Shown: positions 15,777 to 24,550 of the stretch, piece by piece
Position numbering within the stretch: position 1 is the stretch's first letter
How the letters are laid out: every line of letters begins with the position of its first letter
Source: an uncultured Solobacterium sp.
GTDB lineage: Bacteria; Bacillota_I; Bacilli_A; Erysipelotrichales; Erysipelotrichaceae
DNA length: 49,021 nucleotides
NCBI GenBank assembly: GCA_900546285.1
Contig: URCJ01000008.1
Coordinates: 1-49,021, forward strand
Direction: 5' to 3'
The notes under the pieces: generated by a model
Seen by the model: the letters and a program-made list of their open reading frames with translations, nothing else
Database searches by the model: none
What the model was told of the DNA's origin: nothing
Made by a program: the position numbers and the translations under genes

Positions 15777-16084
15777 TAAGCGATGCTAGTAACAGTTAAC
15801 TTAGTATATGGTTGACGATGACCTTGTTTACGACGAGTAGAACCCTTCTTAGACTTGTACTTGAAGATAACAATCTTCTTACCCTTGCCTTGTTTTTCAA
15901 CTTTGCAAGTAACCTTAGCACCATCAACATAAGGTGCACCAAGAGTTAAACTGCCATTGTTTAGCGCAACAACCTTATCGAAAGTATATTCTTCACCTTC
16001 ATTTACATCTAACTTTTCGACATAAATTACAGATCCTTCTTCTACTTTAAGTTGCTTACCGCCAGTTTCAATAATTGCGTACAT
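15776..16084 (-). CDS. rplU: 50S ribosomal protein L21
   Basis: Ribosomal protein of 102 residues starting MYAIIETGGKQLKVEEG and ending HRQPYTKLTVTSIA, both hallmark L21 ends. AAAGGAG precedes ATG at 16084; the longer upstream frame runs through the structured leader and is discarded. First gene of rplU-prp-rpmA, autoregulated by the L21 leader upstream. Confidence 0.97.
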   Translation of the reverse strand: MYAIIETGGKQLKVEEGSVIYVEKLDVNEGEEYTFDKVVALNNGSLTLGAPYVDGAKVTCKVEKQGKGKKIVIFKYKSKKGSTRRKQGHRQPYTKLTVTSIA

Positions 16085-16099
16085 AAAATCTCCTTTCTT

Positions 16100-16178
16100 T
16101 GAATTTAGACTCGCCATTAAGGTGACCATGCTTAAAAACCTTCTCTGTGCGGTTGAGACCCTATTAAAGGGAGACAAC
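16100..16178 (-). ncRNA. L21 leader RNA (autoregulatory)
   Basis: The minus strand between 16178 and 16100 contains GUCUCCC, AACCGCACAGAG, AUGGUCACC and GGCGAGUC in the order of the Rfam L21 leader. These conserved elements fold into a structure that is thought to bind L21 and control rplU-prp-rpmA. Confidence 0.88.
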
Positions 16179-16194
16179 ACAAATATAATAACAT

Positions 16195-16222
16195 AAATAA
16201 AAGCCGATTTACATCGACTTTC
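16195..16222 (-). terminator. Terminator of the beta-helix surface protein gene
   Basis: AAGTCGAT-GTAA-ATCGGCTT followed by TTATTTAT on the minus strand. Confidence 0.8.
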
Positions 16223-16228
16223 ATCATT

Positions 16229-18703
16229 TTATTTAGTACTTGTATTAGTTACTTTATATACACAAGCGCCCTTAGACTCAGACCAAATCCAGTTCTTAGA
16301 ACCCATTTCCTCATCACAAGTGATAATACCATCACTATTTAGATCCTTAGGCCCAGCCTTTTTATCAGCAACATTTGACGTTGGAGTAACTGCACCATAA
16401 GCAACAATCACATAAGTAGAGAACTTATCAGTCTTGAATGTCAAAATATTTCCATTTAAACTAGCATCCAACATACTTAATACACCACCATGGAATCTTG
16501 CAACCTTGATAGTTTTATTCTTAATTGAATCAACAATATCATCAGGAAGATACATGTTAATTGTGATTGGACTATTTAAACTTGTAATCTTTGTTGATTC
16601 ACCATTTACATCTACACTATACAAACTAATATCCAAAGGAACAATTTGATCTAATTTAGAATTACTTGGAGTTTGCTTATTAAGCATATCTTTCTCATTA
16701 CTTTGTAAATCATTAACTAAATCAGTTTTTAACAATATACCATTAGAGTCACTTTGAACCTTCTTAACTTCATCATATGTTGTCTCATCAACAGTAGGAG
16801 TAGGAGATGTAACATCAATCTTTTCTCCATCCTTAACAACTTCATAAGTATCATTAATCTTAGCTACGTTATAGCCACTTATTAAATACTTAGAAACATC
16901 TTTTGAGAATGAGCCACCTGAAATATTAGTATCGCCATTTAAAGCCTGACCTGGATATAATTTTTCATCATATAAACTAATAGCCCCATAGAAATCGCCA
17001 CCAGTTATTATCGTCTTGCCTTCAGTATCATAATTTTCATCTTTCCAAAGACCAGTTATAACCGCATCGGTTGCATTATTTGTAGGCTTAAATGTACCAC
17101 CATTTATCTCTGCATAATTCCAATTCAATAGTGTAGCTTGAGTAGAATTTAAGAATTCACCATCTTCTATATATAATTTACCAAAATCGCCATTCTTAAT
17201 AGTATTGATACCACCAGAGAACTTACCACCATGAATTCTCAAAATAGCTTCCTCATTCTCTTTGCCCTCGCCATTTCTAATAAGACTAGAGAAAGAACCA
17301 GCAGATATAACAGAAACATCATCATAAATATCCATAGTACCTTGGTTAGAAATGTTATACCAGCTATTACCACCACTGCTTGTAGTACTACTTCCAGCTT
17401 CTTTAGATCTTGTTAGTGTTATTTCCCCCTTTAACACAAGTGTTGCACCATAATTATTAACAATATCACCTTTTCCGTGAGTAACATCATCAATAGTACC
17501 CTTACCTGTAATAGTTAAATCACCATTATTAATAATTGTATGATCCTTATTATTTGTTAAAGTAACTCCTTCTAAGATATCGATTGTTAAAGTCTTACCA
17601 TTTGGAATAACAATATCTTCAGTAGTACTTGATTTTAAAGATATAGTATCGCCATTATTTGCTGCATTAATTGCAGCAGTTAAAGAATCAAAACCTTTAT
17701 CACCAATAGAGGCAATATATGTTTTTTCTACAATGGTACCATCAGTGTTTTGTACTAAACCTTCCTTCAAATACTTAGTAACATCACTAGAGAAAGTACC
17801 ACCAGTTATTTCAGTTTGATGCGTTGAGCCATAAGTTGTATCTTCTCTTATACACGGATTACCACCTTTAACTGTGCCACCTGTAATCTTAGTTATTCCT
17901 TTATTAACTGTGCTACCAGTAACCGCTCTTGAAACAATAGCTGCATCAGAATTATTCTCTTCTCCAACTATATTTCCTCCTGTAATAATAAGCACATTAT
18001 TATTTTGAACACATGATTGAGCAAATCCTGTAATAGTACCACCATTAATTGTCATTTCACCAGCATCATCATTTTTAACGGTATTAAGTCCACCATTAAA
18101 AGTACCACCATTAATTGTCAATTTCGAAACAGGATCGTCATTTGTTGAAGGCTCATTAGGATTACCATAAGAATACCAACCATTCGCAAGTAAGCTTGAA
18201 TATTTACCTTTATTCTCAACTGTAACACCAGAATTGATTTCCATCGTTCCATAATTCTTAATCGTATAGTAAGAATTACCGCCAGAATTCTTAGAATCTA
18301 TACCGGTTTCTTGACTTCTCTTATATGTTCCACCATTTAAAATCACTGTTGCGTTAAGATCATTATAAACAGCAGCTCTTCCATTGGTAACATTATCAAC
18401 TGTTCCACTACCTGCAATAGTAAGCGTCCCCCTATTTATAATGGTATGATTATTGACATTAGTTAAAGTAACACCATCAGTGATATTAATTGTAATATCC
18501 TTTCCAGATTCAATAACAACATCTTCATTGGTATTTGCTATTAAAGCAATAGTAGCCCCATTACTTGCAACATTAATTGCTTCTTGTAAAGTCGAATATT
18601 CTTTATCACCTATTTTAGCAACCTTACCATCATCTGCACTTACACTTAAGCACAATGAAAACACCATCAACAAAGATAACAACACAGAAATAAACTTTTT
18701 CAT
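16229..18703 (-). CDS. Secreted duplicated beta-helix protein with Cys/EF-hand-like tail
   Basis: An 824-residue secreted protein. Residues 1-24 are a signal peptide (ending SVSADD). Two homologous modules follow (about 28-325 and 330-630), each opening with an IGDK-x-(Y/F)-x-(S/T)L-x-AIN-A-NG-T motif and continuing with GVTLTN-HTIIN, LTI-G-GT-D and GGNS(Y/W)Y repeats, typical of right-handed beta-helices of adhesins and glycan-binding proteins. Then comes a beta domain (about 660-770) and a C-terminal tail with DLNSDGIITCDEE, an EF-hand-like loop, plus two Cys. No LPXTG or membrane anchor. Function unknown; adhesion is a guess. Confidence 0.8.
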   Translation of the reverse strand: MKKFISVLLSLLMVFSLCLSVSADDGKVAKIGDKEYSTLQEAINVASNGATIALIANTNEDVVIESGKDITINITDGVTLTNVNNHTIINRGTLTIAGSGTVDNVTNGRAAVYNDLNATVILNGGTYKRSQETGIDSKNSGGNSYYTIKNYGTMEINSGVTVENKGKYSSLLANGWYSYGNPNEPSTNDDPVSKLTINGGTFNGGLNTVKNDDAGEMTINGGTITGFAQSCVQNNNVLIITGGNIVGEENNSDAAIVSRAVTGSTVNKGITKITGGTVKGGNPCIREDTTYGSTHQTEITGGTFSSDVTKYLKEGLVQNTDGTIVEKTYIASIGDKGFDSLTAAINAANNGDTISLKSSTTEDIVIPNGKTLTIDILEGVTLTNNKDHTIINNGDLTITGKGTIDDVTHGKGDIVNNYGATLVLKGEITLTRSKEAGSSTTSSGGNSWYNISNQGTMDIYDDVSVISAGSFSSLIRNGEGKENEEAILRIHGGKFSGGINTIKNGDFGKLYIEDGEFLNSTQATLLNWNYAEINGGTFKPTNNATDAVITGLWKDENYDTEGKTIITGGDFYGAISLYDEKLYPGQALNGDTNISGGSFSKDVSKYLISGYNVAKINDTYEVVKDGEKIDVTSPTPTVDETTYDEVKKVQSDSNGILLKTDLVNDLQSNEKDMLNKQTPSNSKLDQIVPLDISLYSVDVNGESTKITSLNSPITINMYLPDDIVDSIKNKTIKVARFHGGVLSMLDASLNGNILTFKTDKFSTYVIVAYGAVTPTSNVADKKAGPKDLNSDGIITCDEEMGSKNWIWSESKGACVYKVTNTSTK

Positions 18704-18784
18704 AAAATCCTTTCTTCCCTATAACCCGTATTGTTTAAATAATTAATTGCTAAATCAACCCTTAGCTGGCCTTAATACATTTCT

Positions 18785-18814
18785 ATATTATTCTTCTAAC
18801 TTTTTTCTTGTCAA
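18785..18814 (-). promoter_or_regulatory. Promoter of the beta-helix protein gene
   Basis: Minus strand -35 TTGACA (18809-18814), 18-base spacer, -10 TAATAT (18785-18790). It overlaps the T-run of the birA terminator. The 5' leader to ATG at 18703 is about 75 bases and ends with GAAAGGA. Confidence 0.7.
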
Positions 18815-18841
18815 TAAAAAGTTTGCAAATTTTTTTACAAA
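18815..18841 (-). terminator. Terminator of the pckA-oad-birA operon
   Basis: TTTGTAAA and TTTGCAAA pair with one G-U wobble around a short A-rich loop and are followed by CTTTTTATT on the minus strand, overlapping the birA stop codon. Confidence 0.6.
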
Positions 18842-19539
18842 TGAAAAGTGATTTCCCCACTTGAAAGATTATATATTTTATTATCTTTTAATACTTTCAA
18901 AGAATAATCTTTATCAATACCAATTACTTTTATTTGTTTAACTTCATTATTGATATCAGCATAGACTTGTCTATCCTTTAAATAATCATATTCTTTAATA
19001 TCATTATAGAAGTCATAACCTTCCTTAACCTTCATAAAATCACTATATATTTGATTAAATATTTTGTCCTTTAATAATCTCATATCTTGAGTTTGATTAG
19101 TTATCTTATACAAAGAAGTAGGAGTTCTCTTATATTCACCCACAAATTCTCTTTGATTAACATTAAGACCTATACCAATAATAAGACATTCTATTTCATT
19201 TCTTGTGACAGCCTCCAATAAAATACCACAAAGTTTACTATCCTTATAATATATATCATTAGGCCACTTGATACTTAAATGTTTTAAGTTTAAAGCCTTA
19301 ATTATAGAAAAAGCACTAATCACTGATAAACTCGAAAACTTATCAATTAGTGCCTTATCTTTAATTAAAAGCGAAAAGAGCAAGTTTTCACCCTTTTCGC
19401 TTTTCCAATTACGATTATTACGACCCCTTCCAGCACTTTGAAAATCAGCACTCACAAAAGTAAAATTATCTAATTTCTCATAATTTCCTTTTAAATAAGT
19501 ATTTGTAGAATCAATAGTCTCAAAATGGATCGTCTTCAT
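18835..19539 (-). CDS. birA: Biotin-protein ligase (no HTH domain)
   Basis: Ligase that attaches biotin to carrier lysines, here most likely the biotin carrier encoded three genes upstream. 234 residues, consisting of the catalytic domain only: IDSTNTYLK at the N-terminus, the biotinyl-AMP loop SAGRGRNNRNW, SIKWPNDIYY, CGILLEA and IGIGLNVNQ. The N-terminal DNA-binding domain of repressor-type BirA is absent, so it cannot repress biotin genes. It follows oadB by 5 bases, inside the decarboxylase operon. Confidence 0.94.
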   Translation of the reverse strand: MKTIHFETIDSTNTYLKGNYEKLDNFTFVSADFQSAGRGRNNRNWKSEKGENLLFSLLIKDKALIDKFSSLSVISAFSIIKALNLKHLSIKWPNDIYYKDSKLCGILLEAVTRNEIECLIIGIGLNVNQREFVGEYKRTPTSLYKITNQTQDMRLLKDKIFNQIYSDFMKVKEGYDFYNDIKEYDYLKDRQVYADINNEVKQIKVIGIDKDYSLKVLKDNKIYNLSSGEITFHL

Positions 19540-19544
19540 ATTAA

Positions 19545-20714
19545 TTAACCAAAAATTGTTAACAAGATACCAGCAGCAATAGCACTACCGATAACACCTG
19601 CAACATTTGGTCCCATTGCATGCATCAACAAGAAGTTGCTAGGATCTTCCTTTTGACCCTCTTTTTGAACAACTCTTGCAGCCATAGGAACCGCACTAAC
19701 ACCAGCAGCACCAATCATTGGATTGATCTTACCGCCAGATAACTTACACATTACCTTACCACCTAAGATACCAAACATACATGCGACAACAAACGCAAAG
19801 ATACCAAGGGCAAAAATAGATAATGTTTGTAGAGTTAAGAAGCTAGTACCCTGAGCTGTAGCACCAACAGATAAACCTAATAAAATTGTACAAATATATA
19901 GTAATGCATTTGATACAGTATTAGTTAAATTAGGTACCACACCGCATTCCTTAATTAAGTTACCAAGCATCAAACAACCAATTAGTGGTGTAGCACTAGG
20001 CACAATCAAAGAAACAATCAAAGTAATCACAATAGGGAATAAAATCTTTTCCTTCTTAGAAACACTTCTTAATTGTTCCATCTTAATTAATCTTTCTTCC
20101 TTAGTAGTCAATAACTTAATAATTGGAGGGAAGATAATTGGAACTAGTGCCATATAAGAATAAGCAGCTAACGCAATAGGAGCTAAATACTGAGTAGAAC
20201 CTGAAATTGTCAATAATCTATTAGAAGTTAAAATTGCAGTAGGTCCATCAGCACCACCGATAATACCAATTGAAGCAGCTTCAAAGAAATTAAATCCTAA
20301 GAACAATGCACCAAAGAAAGCCACAAAGATACCAATTTGAGCAGCAGCACCAAGTAACATTGTCTTCTTATTGGCAATAAGTGGTCCAAAGTCTGTAGTA
20401 GCACCAATACCCAAGAATATTAAACAAGGATATAGTTCGCACTCAACACCCAAATGTAAGTAACCAAGTAATCCTCTTTTAACAATCTCGCCAGTTTCAT
20501 TATAAGTAATATAAATCTCTGGTAATAAGTTAACTAGGATAATACCAAATGAAATTGGAATCAATAAGTACGGTTCAAAACCCTTCTTAATAGCTAAATA
20601 AAGGAAAATCAAACCAATACAAATCATAATTAGATTCATCCAACCATTGCCAGTAAAGAAATTAACAATACCAGTTGAACCTAAGAATTCTTTTAAGAAT
20701 AAACCTATATTCAT
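19545..20714 (-). CDS. oadB: Na+-pumping oxaloacetate decarboxylase, beta subunit
   Basis: Polytopic membrane subunit that decarboxylates carboxybiotin and exports Na+. 389 residues with nine or more hydrophobic helices, the hallmark GGADGPTAI with the Na+-linked Asp, and a C-terminal region with GAAGVSAVPMAARVVQ and MGPNVAGVIGSAIAAG. Family members also serve methylmalonyl-CoA or glutaconyl-CoA decarboxylases; the neighbouring OadA-type carboxyltransferase points to oxaloacetate. Fifth gene of the operon. Confidence 0.93.
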   Translation of the reverse strand: MNIGLFLKEFLGSTGIVNFFTGNGWMNLIMICIGLIFLYLAIKKGFEPYLLIPISFGIILVNLLPEIYITYNETGEIVKRGLLGYLHLGVECELYPCLIFLGIGATTDFGPLIANKKTMLLGAAAQIGIFVAFFGALFLGFNFFEAASIGIIGGADGPTAILTSNRLLTISGSTQYLAPIALAAYSYMALVPIIFPPIIKLLTTKEERLIKMEQLRSVSKKEKILFPIVITLIVSLIVPSATPLIGCLMLGNLIKECGVVPNLTNTVSNALLYICTILLGLSVGATAQGTSFLTLQTLSIFALGIFAFVVACMFGILGGKVMCKLSGGKINPMIGAAGVSAVPMAARVVQKEGQKEDPSNFLLMHAMGPNVAGVIGSAIAAGILLTIFG

Positions 20715-20718
20715 AAGC

Positions 20719-21051
20719 TTAGCCTAATACGATTAAAGCATCACCGTTTTTAACTTGACTACCCTTAGCTGCTTTAATTTCAACAACCTTACCATCAAAA
20801 CCTGATTGAATCTCATTCTCAAGCTTCATAGCCTCAATAATGGCAACTGTTTGTCCTTTTTTTACAACATCACCAACACTAACCTTAACATCCAAAACCT
20901 TACCAGCAATAGGAGCCTTAACAACATTAGCACCATCGCTTACTGGAGCACTTGATGCCTTTGGAGCCTCAATCTTCTCACTAGATTCGCTAACTTCTTC
21001 TAGTTCAACTTCATATACCTTACCATTAACCTTAACTTTATATGTCTTCAT
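20719..21051 (-). CDS. Biotin carboxyl carrier subunit
   Basis: A 110-residue carrier with an N-terminal segment (MKTYKVKVNGKVYEVELEEV), a short Ala/Pro/Ser linker (about 30-40) and a C-terminal biotinyl domain holding the attachment site AIIEAMKLENEI. The biotinylated Lys is in AMKLE. In many oxaloacetate decarboxylases this domain is fused to the alpha subunit; here it is separate and the alpha subunit lacks it, as in methylmalonyl-CoA decarboxylase-like arrangements. It abuts oadG. Confidence 0.92.
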   Translation of the reverse strand: MKTYKVKVNGKVYEVELEEVSESSEKIEAPKASSAPVSDGANVVKAPIAGKVLDVKVSVGDVVKKGQTVAIIEAMKLENEIQSGFDGKVVEIKAAKGSQVKNGDALIVLG

Positions 21052-21354
21052 TTACTTAACCTCTCTAATACTTACTACACGAATGTTCTTCTTAGTCTTA
21101 TTACGATAATCAATACTTGCAACCAAAGCTGCCACAGTAGCATCCTCATCATTTAAATCAAGATGCTCAACACAAGGTGCAACAGCCTTAGTTTCCACCA
21201 CTGTTTCTTCTTTTTCCTCATCATTACCCATAGCCTTAGCCACAAGCTCTGTCAAGAAAATAATAAGAACCAAAATCAAGAAAACCATTAAGATGGAAAC
21301 AACCGCAACAATACCGCCAGTCACAAAATCATATCTAGAAAATCCATTAATCAT
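21052..21354 (-). CDS. oadG: OadG-family small membrane subunit (gamma/delta)
   Basis: A 100-residue single-span protein. One transmembrane helix at about 12-38 (TGGIVAVVSILMVFLILVLI) is followed by an acidic linker (GNDEEKEETVVE) and a C-terminal part ending in basic residues and REVK. This matches the OadG/delta subunit that links the carboxyltransferase to the beta subunit. DDATVAALVASIDYR-type tails are common in the family. It lies between oadA and the carrier gene. Confidence 0.88.
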   Translation of the reverse strand: MINGFSRYDFVTGGIVAVVSILMVFLILVLIIFLTELVAKAMGNDEEKEETVVETKAVAPCVEHLDLNDEDATVAALVASIDYRNKTKKNIRVVSIREVK

Positions 21355-21366
21355 TTAATTACCACC

Positions 21367-22734
21367 TTAGATATATAACTCGAACTCTTCAACTTCATTT
21401 TCGTTATACTTCTTCTTCAAAAATTCAGTTGCGACATTCTCAAACAACGCTAAAGACAATACATCCTCGTCGCTCTTTGCGATATCCTTATATTTTTCCT
21501 TAAGTTCTTCAAACTCAGGCTTCAATAAATCAGCAGGACGACAAGTAATAGGCTCTTGGTCACCAATAATCTTCTTCTTAATATCAGGATCAACAGCAGC
21601 AGGACTTTGGCCATACTTACCTAATAAATAATCTTTAACTTCCTTAACACACATCTTATATCTCTCGCCATTTAAGACATTCAAGACAGATTGTGTACCA
21701 ACCATTTGTGACATTGGAGTAACAAGAGGTGGATAACCCAAGTCCTTACGAACCTTAGGAATCTCTCTTAACACTTCCTCATAACGATCCATTGCACCCT
21801 GATCTGTTAATTGCTTAATCATATTAGACAACATACCACCAGGTACTTGATAAGTTAAAATATTAGGATTAACTTGGAAAGACTTAGGATTCAACAAACC
21901 ATTCTTGACATACTTATTAACAATATTAGTCATGATAGGTTCAGCCTTATGAAGCTCATCCATATTAAGCTTTGGATCATATTCAGTTCCCTTAAGCGCA
22001 TAACACAAAGCTTGAGTAGAAGGTTGCGCAGTACCATTTGAAAGTGGAGACAATGATGTATCCACAATATCAACACCAGCCTTAATAGCTGCCATATAAG
22101 TCATCTCACAAATACCAGCAGTACAGTGTGAGTGTAACTCAAGAGGAATCTTGACTTCCTTCTTTAACGCTGTAATTAATTCAGTCGCATCACTAGGTGT
22201 TAAAACACCAGCCATATCCTTGATACAAATAGAATCAGCACCAAGCTTCTCAACCTTCTTAGCTAAATCTACATAATATTCAACTGTATGCACAGGACTT
22301 GTTGTATAAGATAAGGCGATTTGACACTCACCACCGTACTTCTTAGTAGAAGTAACGGCAGTAGACAAGTTTCTCAAATCATTCAAGGCATCAAATACTC
22401 TAATGATATCGATACCATTTTCAATAGACTTCTTACAAAACATATCAACAACATCATCAGAATAATGACGATATCCCAAAATGTTTTGACCTCTAAATAA
22501 CATTTGAAGCTTAGTATTCTTGCATACTTTTCTAACTGCTCTAAGTCTCTCCCATGGATCCTCATTCAAGAAACGCATACAAGAGTCAAAAGTAGCACCA
22601 CCCCAAACTTCAATCGCATGATAGCCAGCTTTATCATAAACCTTACAAAGTTCAACTACCTCATCAGTAGTCATTCTTGTTGCAAATAAAGATTGATGAC
22701 CATCACGAACAGATGTTTCAACAATTCTTACCAT
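21367..22734 (-). CDS. oadA: Oxaloacetate decarboxylase alpha (carboxyltransferase) subunit
   Basis: TIM-barrel carboxyltransferase that moves the carboxyl group of oxaloacetate to biotin. 455 residues: the DRE-type active site RIVETSVRDGHQSLFATRM at the start, KDMAGVLTPSDA, metal-binding LHSHCTAG and the C-terminal PYC/OADA domain. It lacks the fused biotinyl domain of longer OadA proteins, matching the separate carrier. Homologous to pyruvate carboxylase subunit B; a membrane partner (oadB) in the same operon favours decarboxylation. Ten bases after pckA. Confidence 0.95.
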   Translation of the reverse strand: MVRIVETSVRDGHQSLFATRMTTDEVVELCKVYDKAGYHAIEVWGGATFDSCMRFLNEDPWERLRAVRKVCKNTKLQMLFRGQNILGYRHYSDDVVDMFCKKSIENGIDIIRVFDALNDLRNLSTAVTSTKKYGGECQIALSYTTSPVHTVEYYVDLAKKVEKLGADSICIKDMAGVLTPSDATELITALKKEVKIPLELHSHCTAGICEMTYMAAIKAGVDIVDTSLSPLSNGTAQPSTQALCYALKGTEYDPKLNMDELHKAEPIMTNIVNKYVKNGLLNPKSFQVNPNILTYQVPGGMLSNMIKQLTDQGAMDRYEEVLREIPKVRKDLGYPPLVTPMSQMVGTQSVLNVLNGERYKMCVKEVKDYLLGKYGQSPAAVDPDIKKKIIGDQEPITCRPADLLKPEFEELKEKYKDIAKSDEDVLSLALFENVATEFLKKKYNENEVEEFELYI

Positions 22735-22743
22735 ATTTACACC

Positions 22744-24348
22744 TTATAGCTTAGGACCAGCCTCAACTAAAGCCTTACCATCATCATTTGTTTCATACTT
22801 CTTGAAATTGTTGATGAATCTATTAGCTAAATCCTTAGCTTTTTCATCCCACATTTCAGAATTTTCATAAGTATCACGAGGATCTAAGATATGAGTATCA
22901 ACACCCTTTAATTCAGTTGGAACTTCAAAATCAAAGTAAGGAATCTTCTTCGTAGGTGCATTATCAATATCATGATTCAAGATAGCATCGATAATACCAC
23001 GAGTATCCTTAATAGAAATACGCTTACCAGTACCATTCCAACCAGTATTAACTAAATATGCCTTTGCATTAGATTTTTCCATCTTCTTAACTAACTCAGT
23101 TGCATACTTTGTAGGATGCAACTCAAGGAACGCTTGACCAAAACAAGCTGAGAAAGTTGGAGTAGGCTCAGTAATACCTCTTTCAGTACCAGCTAACTTA
23201 GCAGTAAAACCACTTAAGAAATAATACTTAGTTTGTTCTGGAGTAAGAATTGAAACCGGAGGTAATACGCCAAAGGCATCAGCACTCAAAAAAATAACAC
23301 TCTTAGCAGCAGGAGCACTAGAAACTGGAGTAACGATATTATTAATATGATCAATTGGATAAGATACACGAGTATTCTCTGTTACACTCTTATCAGCGAA
23401 ATCAATTTCACCATTATCAGCAACAGTAACATTTTCAAGTAATGCATCTCTTCTAATCGCATTATAAATATCTGGTTCAGACTCTTTATCAAGGTTGATA
23501 ACCTTAGCATAACAACCACCTTCAAGGTTGAACACGCCATTATCATCCCAACCATGTTCATCATCACCGATCAATAAACGCTTAGGATCTGTAGACAATG
23601 TAGTCTTACCAGTACCAGATAAGCCAAAGAAGATTGCAGTATTTTCCTTGTTCATATCTGTATTAGCTGAACAGTGCATACTTGCAATACCCTTTAGAGG
23701 CAAGAAGTAGTTCATCATAGAGAACATACCCTTCTTCATTTCACCACCATACCAAGTATTGATGATTACTTGTTCCTTACTTGTGATATTGAAAGCTACG
23801 CAAGTCTTAGAATGTAAACCTAATTCTTCATAATTTTCAACGCTAGCCTTAGAAGCATTATAAACAACGAAATCAGGTTCAAAGTTTTCTAATTCTTCTA
23901 CACTAGGTTCAATAAACATATTCTTAACGAAATGTGCTTGCCAAGCTACTTCAACAATGAATCTAACAGCCATTCTTGTATCTGCATTAGCACCACAGAA
24001 CGCATCAACAACAAATAAACGCTTGCCACTTAATTCCTTCTTAGCGATTTCCTTAACTGTATTCCAAGTTTCTTCGCTCATAGGGTGGTTATCATTTGGA
24101 TAATCCTTACTAGTCCACCATACAGTATCCTTAGAATTTTCATCCATGACAATATATTTATCCTTAGGAGACCTACCTGTATAAATGCCAGTCATTACAT
24201 TAACAGCACCAAGATTTGTTTCCTTGCCCTTTTCATAACCTTCTAATTCAGGCTTAGTTTCTTCAGCATATAAGAATTCATATGAAGGATTGTAAACCAC
24301 TTCCTTAACATCTGAAATTCCATAAACTCCTAAATCAATATTCTTCAT
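22744..24348 (-). CDS. pckA: Phosphoenolpyruvate carboxykinase (ATP)
   Basis: Interconverts PEP + CO2 + ADP and oxaloacetate + ATP. 534 residues with TGIYTGRSPKDKYIV, KKGMFSMMNYFLPL, the P-loop GLSGTGKTTLS followed by LIGDDEHGW (metal site), and TEPTPTFSACFGQAF. The ATG at 24348 follows GGGGAGG with 8-base spacing, better than a TTG one codon upstream. It leads the oad operon; in fermenters this enzyme commonly runs toward oxaloacetate and ATP, which would feed the decarboxylase. Confidence 0.97.
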   Translation of the reverse strand: MKNIDLGVYGISDVKEVVYNPSYEFLYAEETKPELEGYEKGKETNLGAVNVMTGIYTGRSPKDKYIVMDENSKDTVWWTSKDYPNDNHPMSEETWNTVKEIAKKELSGKRLFVVDAFCGANADTRMAVRFIVEVAWQAHFVKNMFIEPSVEELENFEPDFVVYNASKASVENYEELGLHSKTCVAFNITSKEQVIINTWYGGEMKKGMFSMMNYFLPLKGIASMHCSANTDMNKENTAIFFGLSGTGKTTLSTDPKRLLIGDDEHGWDDNGVFNLEGGCYAKVINLDKESEPDIYNAIRRDALLENVTVADNGEIDFADKSVTENTRVSYPIDHINNIVTPVSSAPAAKSVIFLSADAFGVLPPVSILTPEQTKYYFLSGFTAKLAGTERGITEPTPTFSACFGQAFLELHPTKYATELVKKMEKSNAKAYLVNTGWNGTGKRISIKDTRGIIDAILNHDIDNAPTKKIPYFDFEVPTELKGVDTHILDPRDTYENSEMWDEKAKDLANRFINNFKKYETNDDGKALVEAGPKL

Positions 24349-24396
24349 CAAAATTTCCTCCCCTTGTCTTCAATATAGAAAACAATTTCACGGTTT

Positions 24397-24426
24397 ATTA
24401 TAATCCAAAGATTAATATTTTCACAA
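24397..24426 (-). promoter_or_regulatory. Promoter of the pckA-oad operon
   Basis: Minus strand -35 TTGTGA (24421-24426), 18-base spacer, -10 TATAAT (24397-24402). Leader of about 40 bases to the pckA start. Confidence 0.65.
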
Positions 24427-24464
24427 ATAAAACACATGGTAATGTAACATTTTTTACTAAAAAA

Positions 24465-24480
24465 ATGAAAGCGCTTAACA
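24465..24480. promoter_or_regulatory. cre-like (CcpA) site upstream of pckA
   Basis: ATGAAAGCGCTTAACA contains the palindromic cre core AAGCGCTT with matching TGAA on the left; the right end is weaker. It ends 39 bases upstream of the -35 box, a place where CcpA could activate or repress. Confidence 0.5.
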
Positions 24481-24502
24481 AGCCAAAAAATGCTCATATA
24501 AA

Positions 24503-24534
24503 AGAAAAAAGCTATCTCATATACGAAACAGCTC
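24503..24534 (-). terminator. Terminator of bioY
   Basis: AGCTGTTTC-GTATAT-GAGATAGCT followed by TTTTTTC on the minus strand, separating bioY from pckA. Confidence 0.88.
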
Positions 24535-24550
24535 ATTTTCTATCCTATAC

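Noticed and set aside
16085..16180. N-terminal extension of L21 by 32 residues
   Set aside because: The extra frame runs through the structured L21 leader, and AAAGGAG lies before the internal ATG at 16084.
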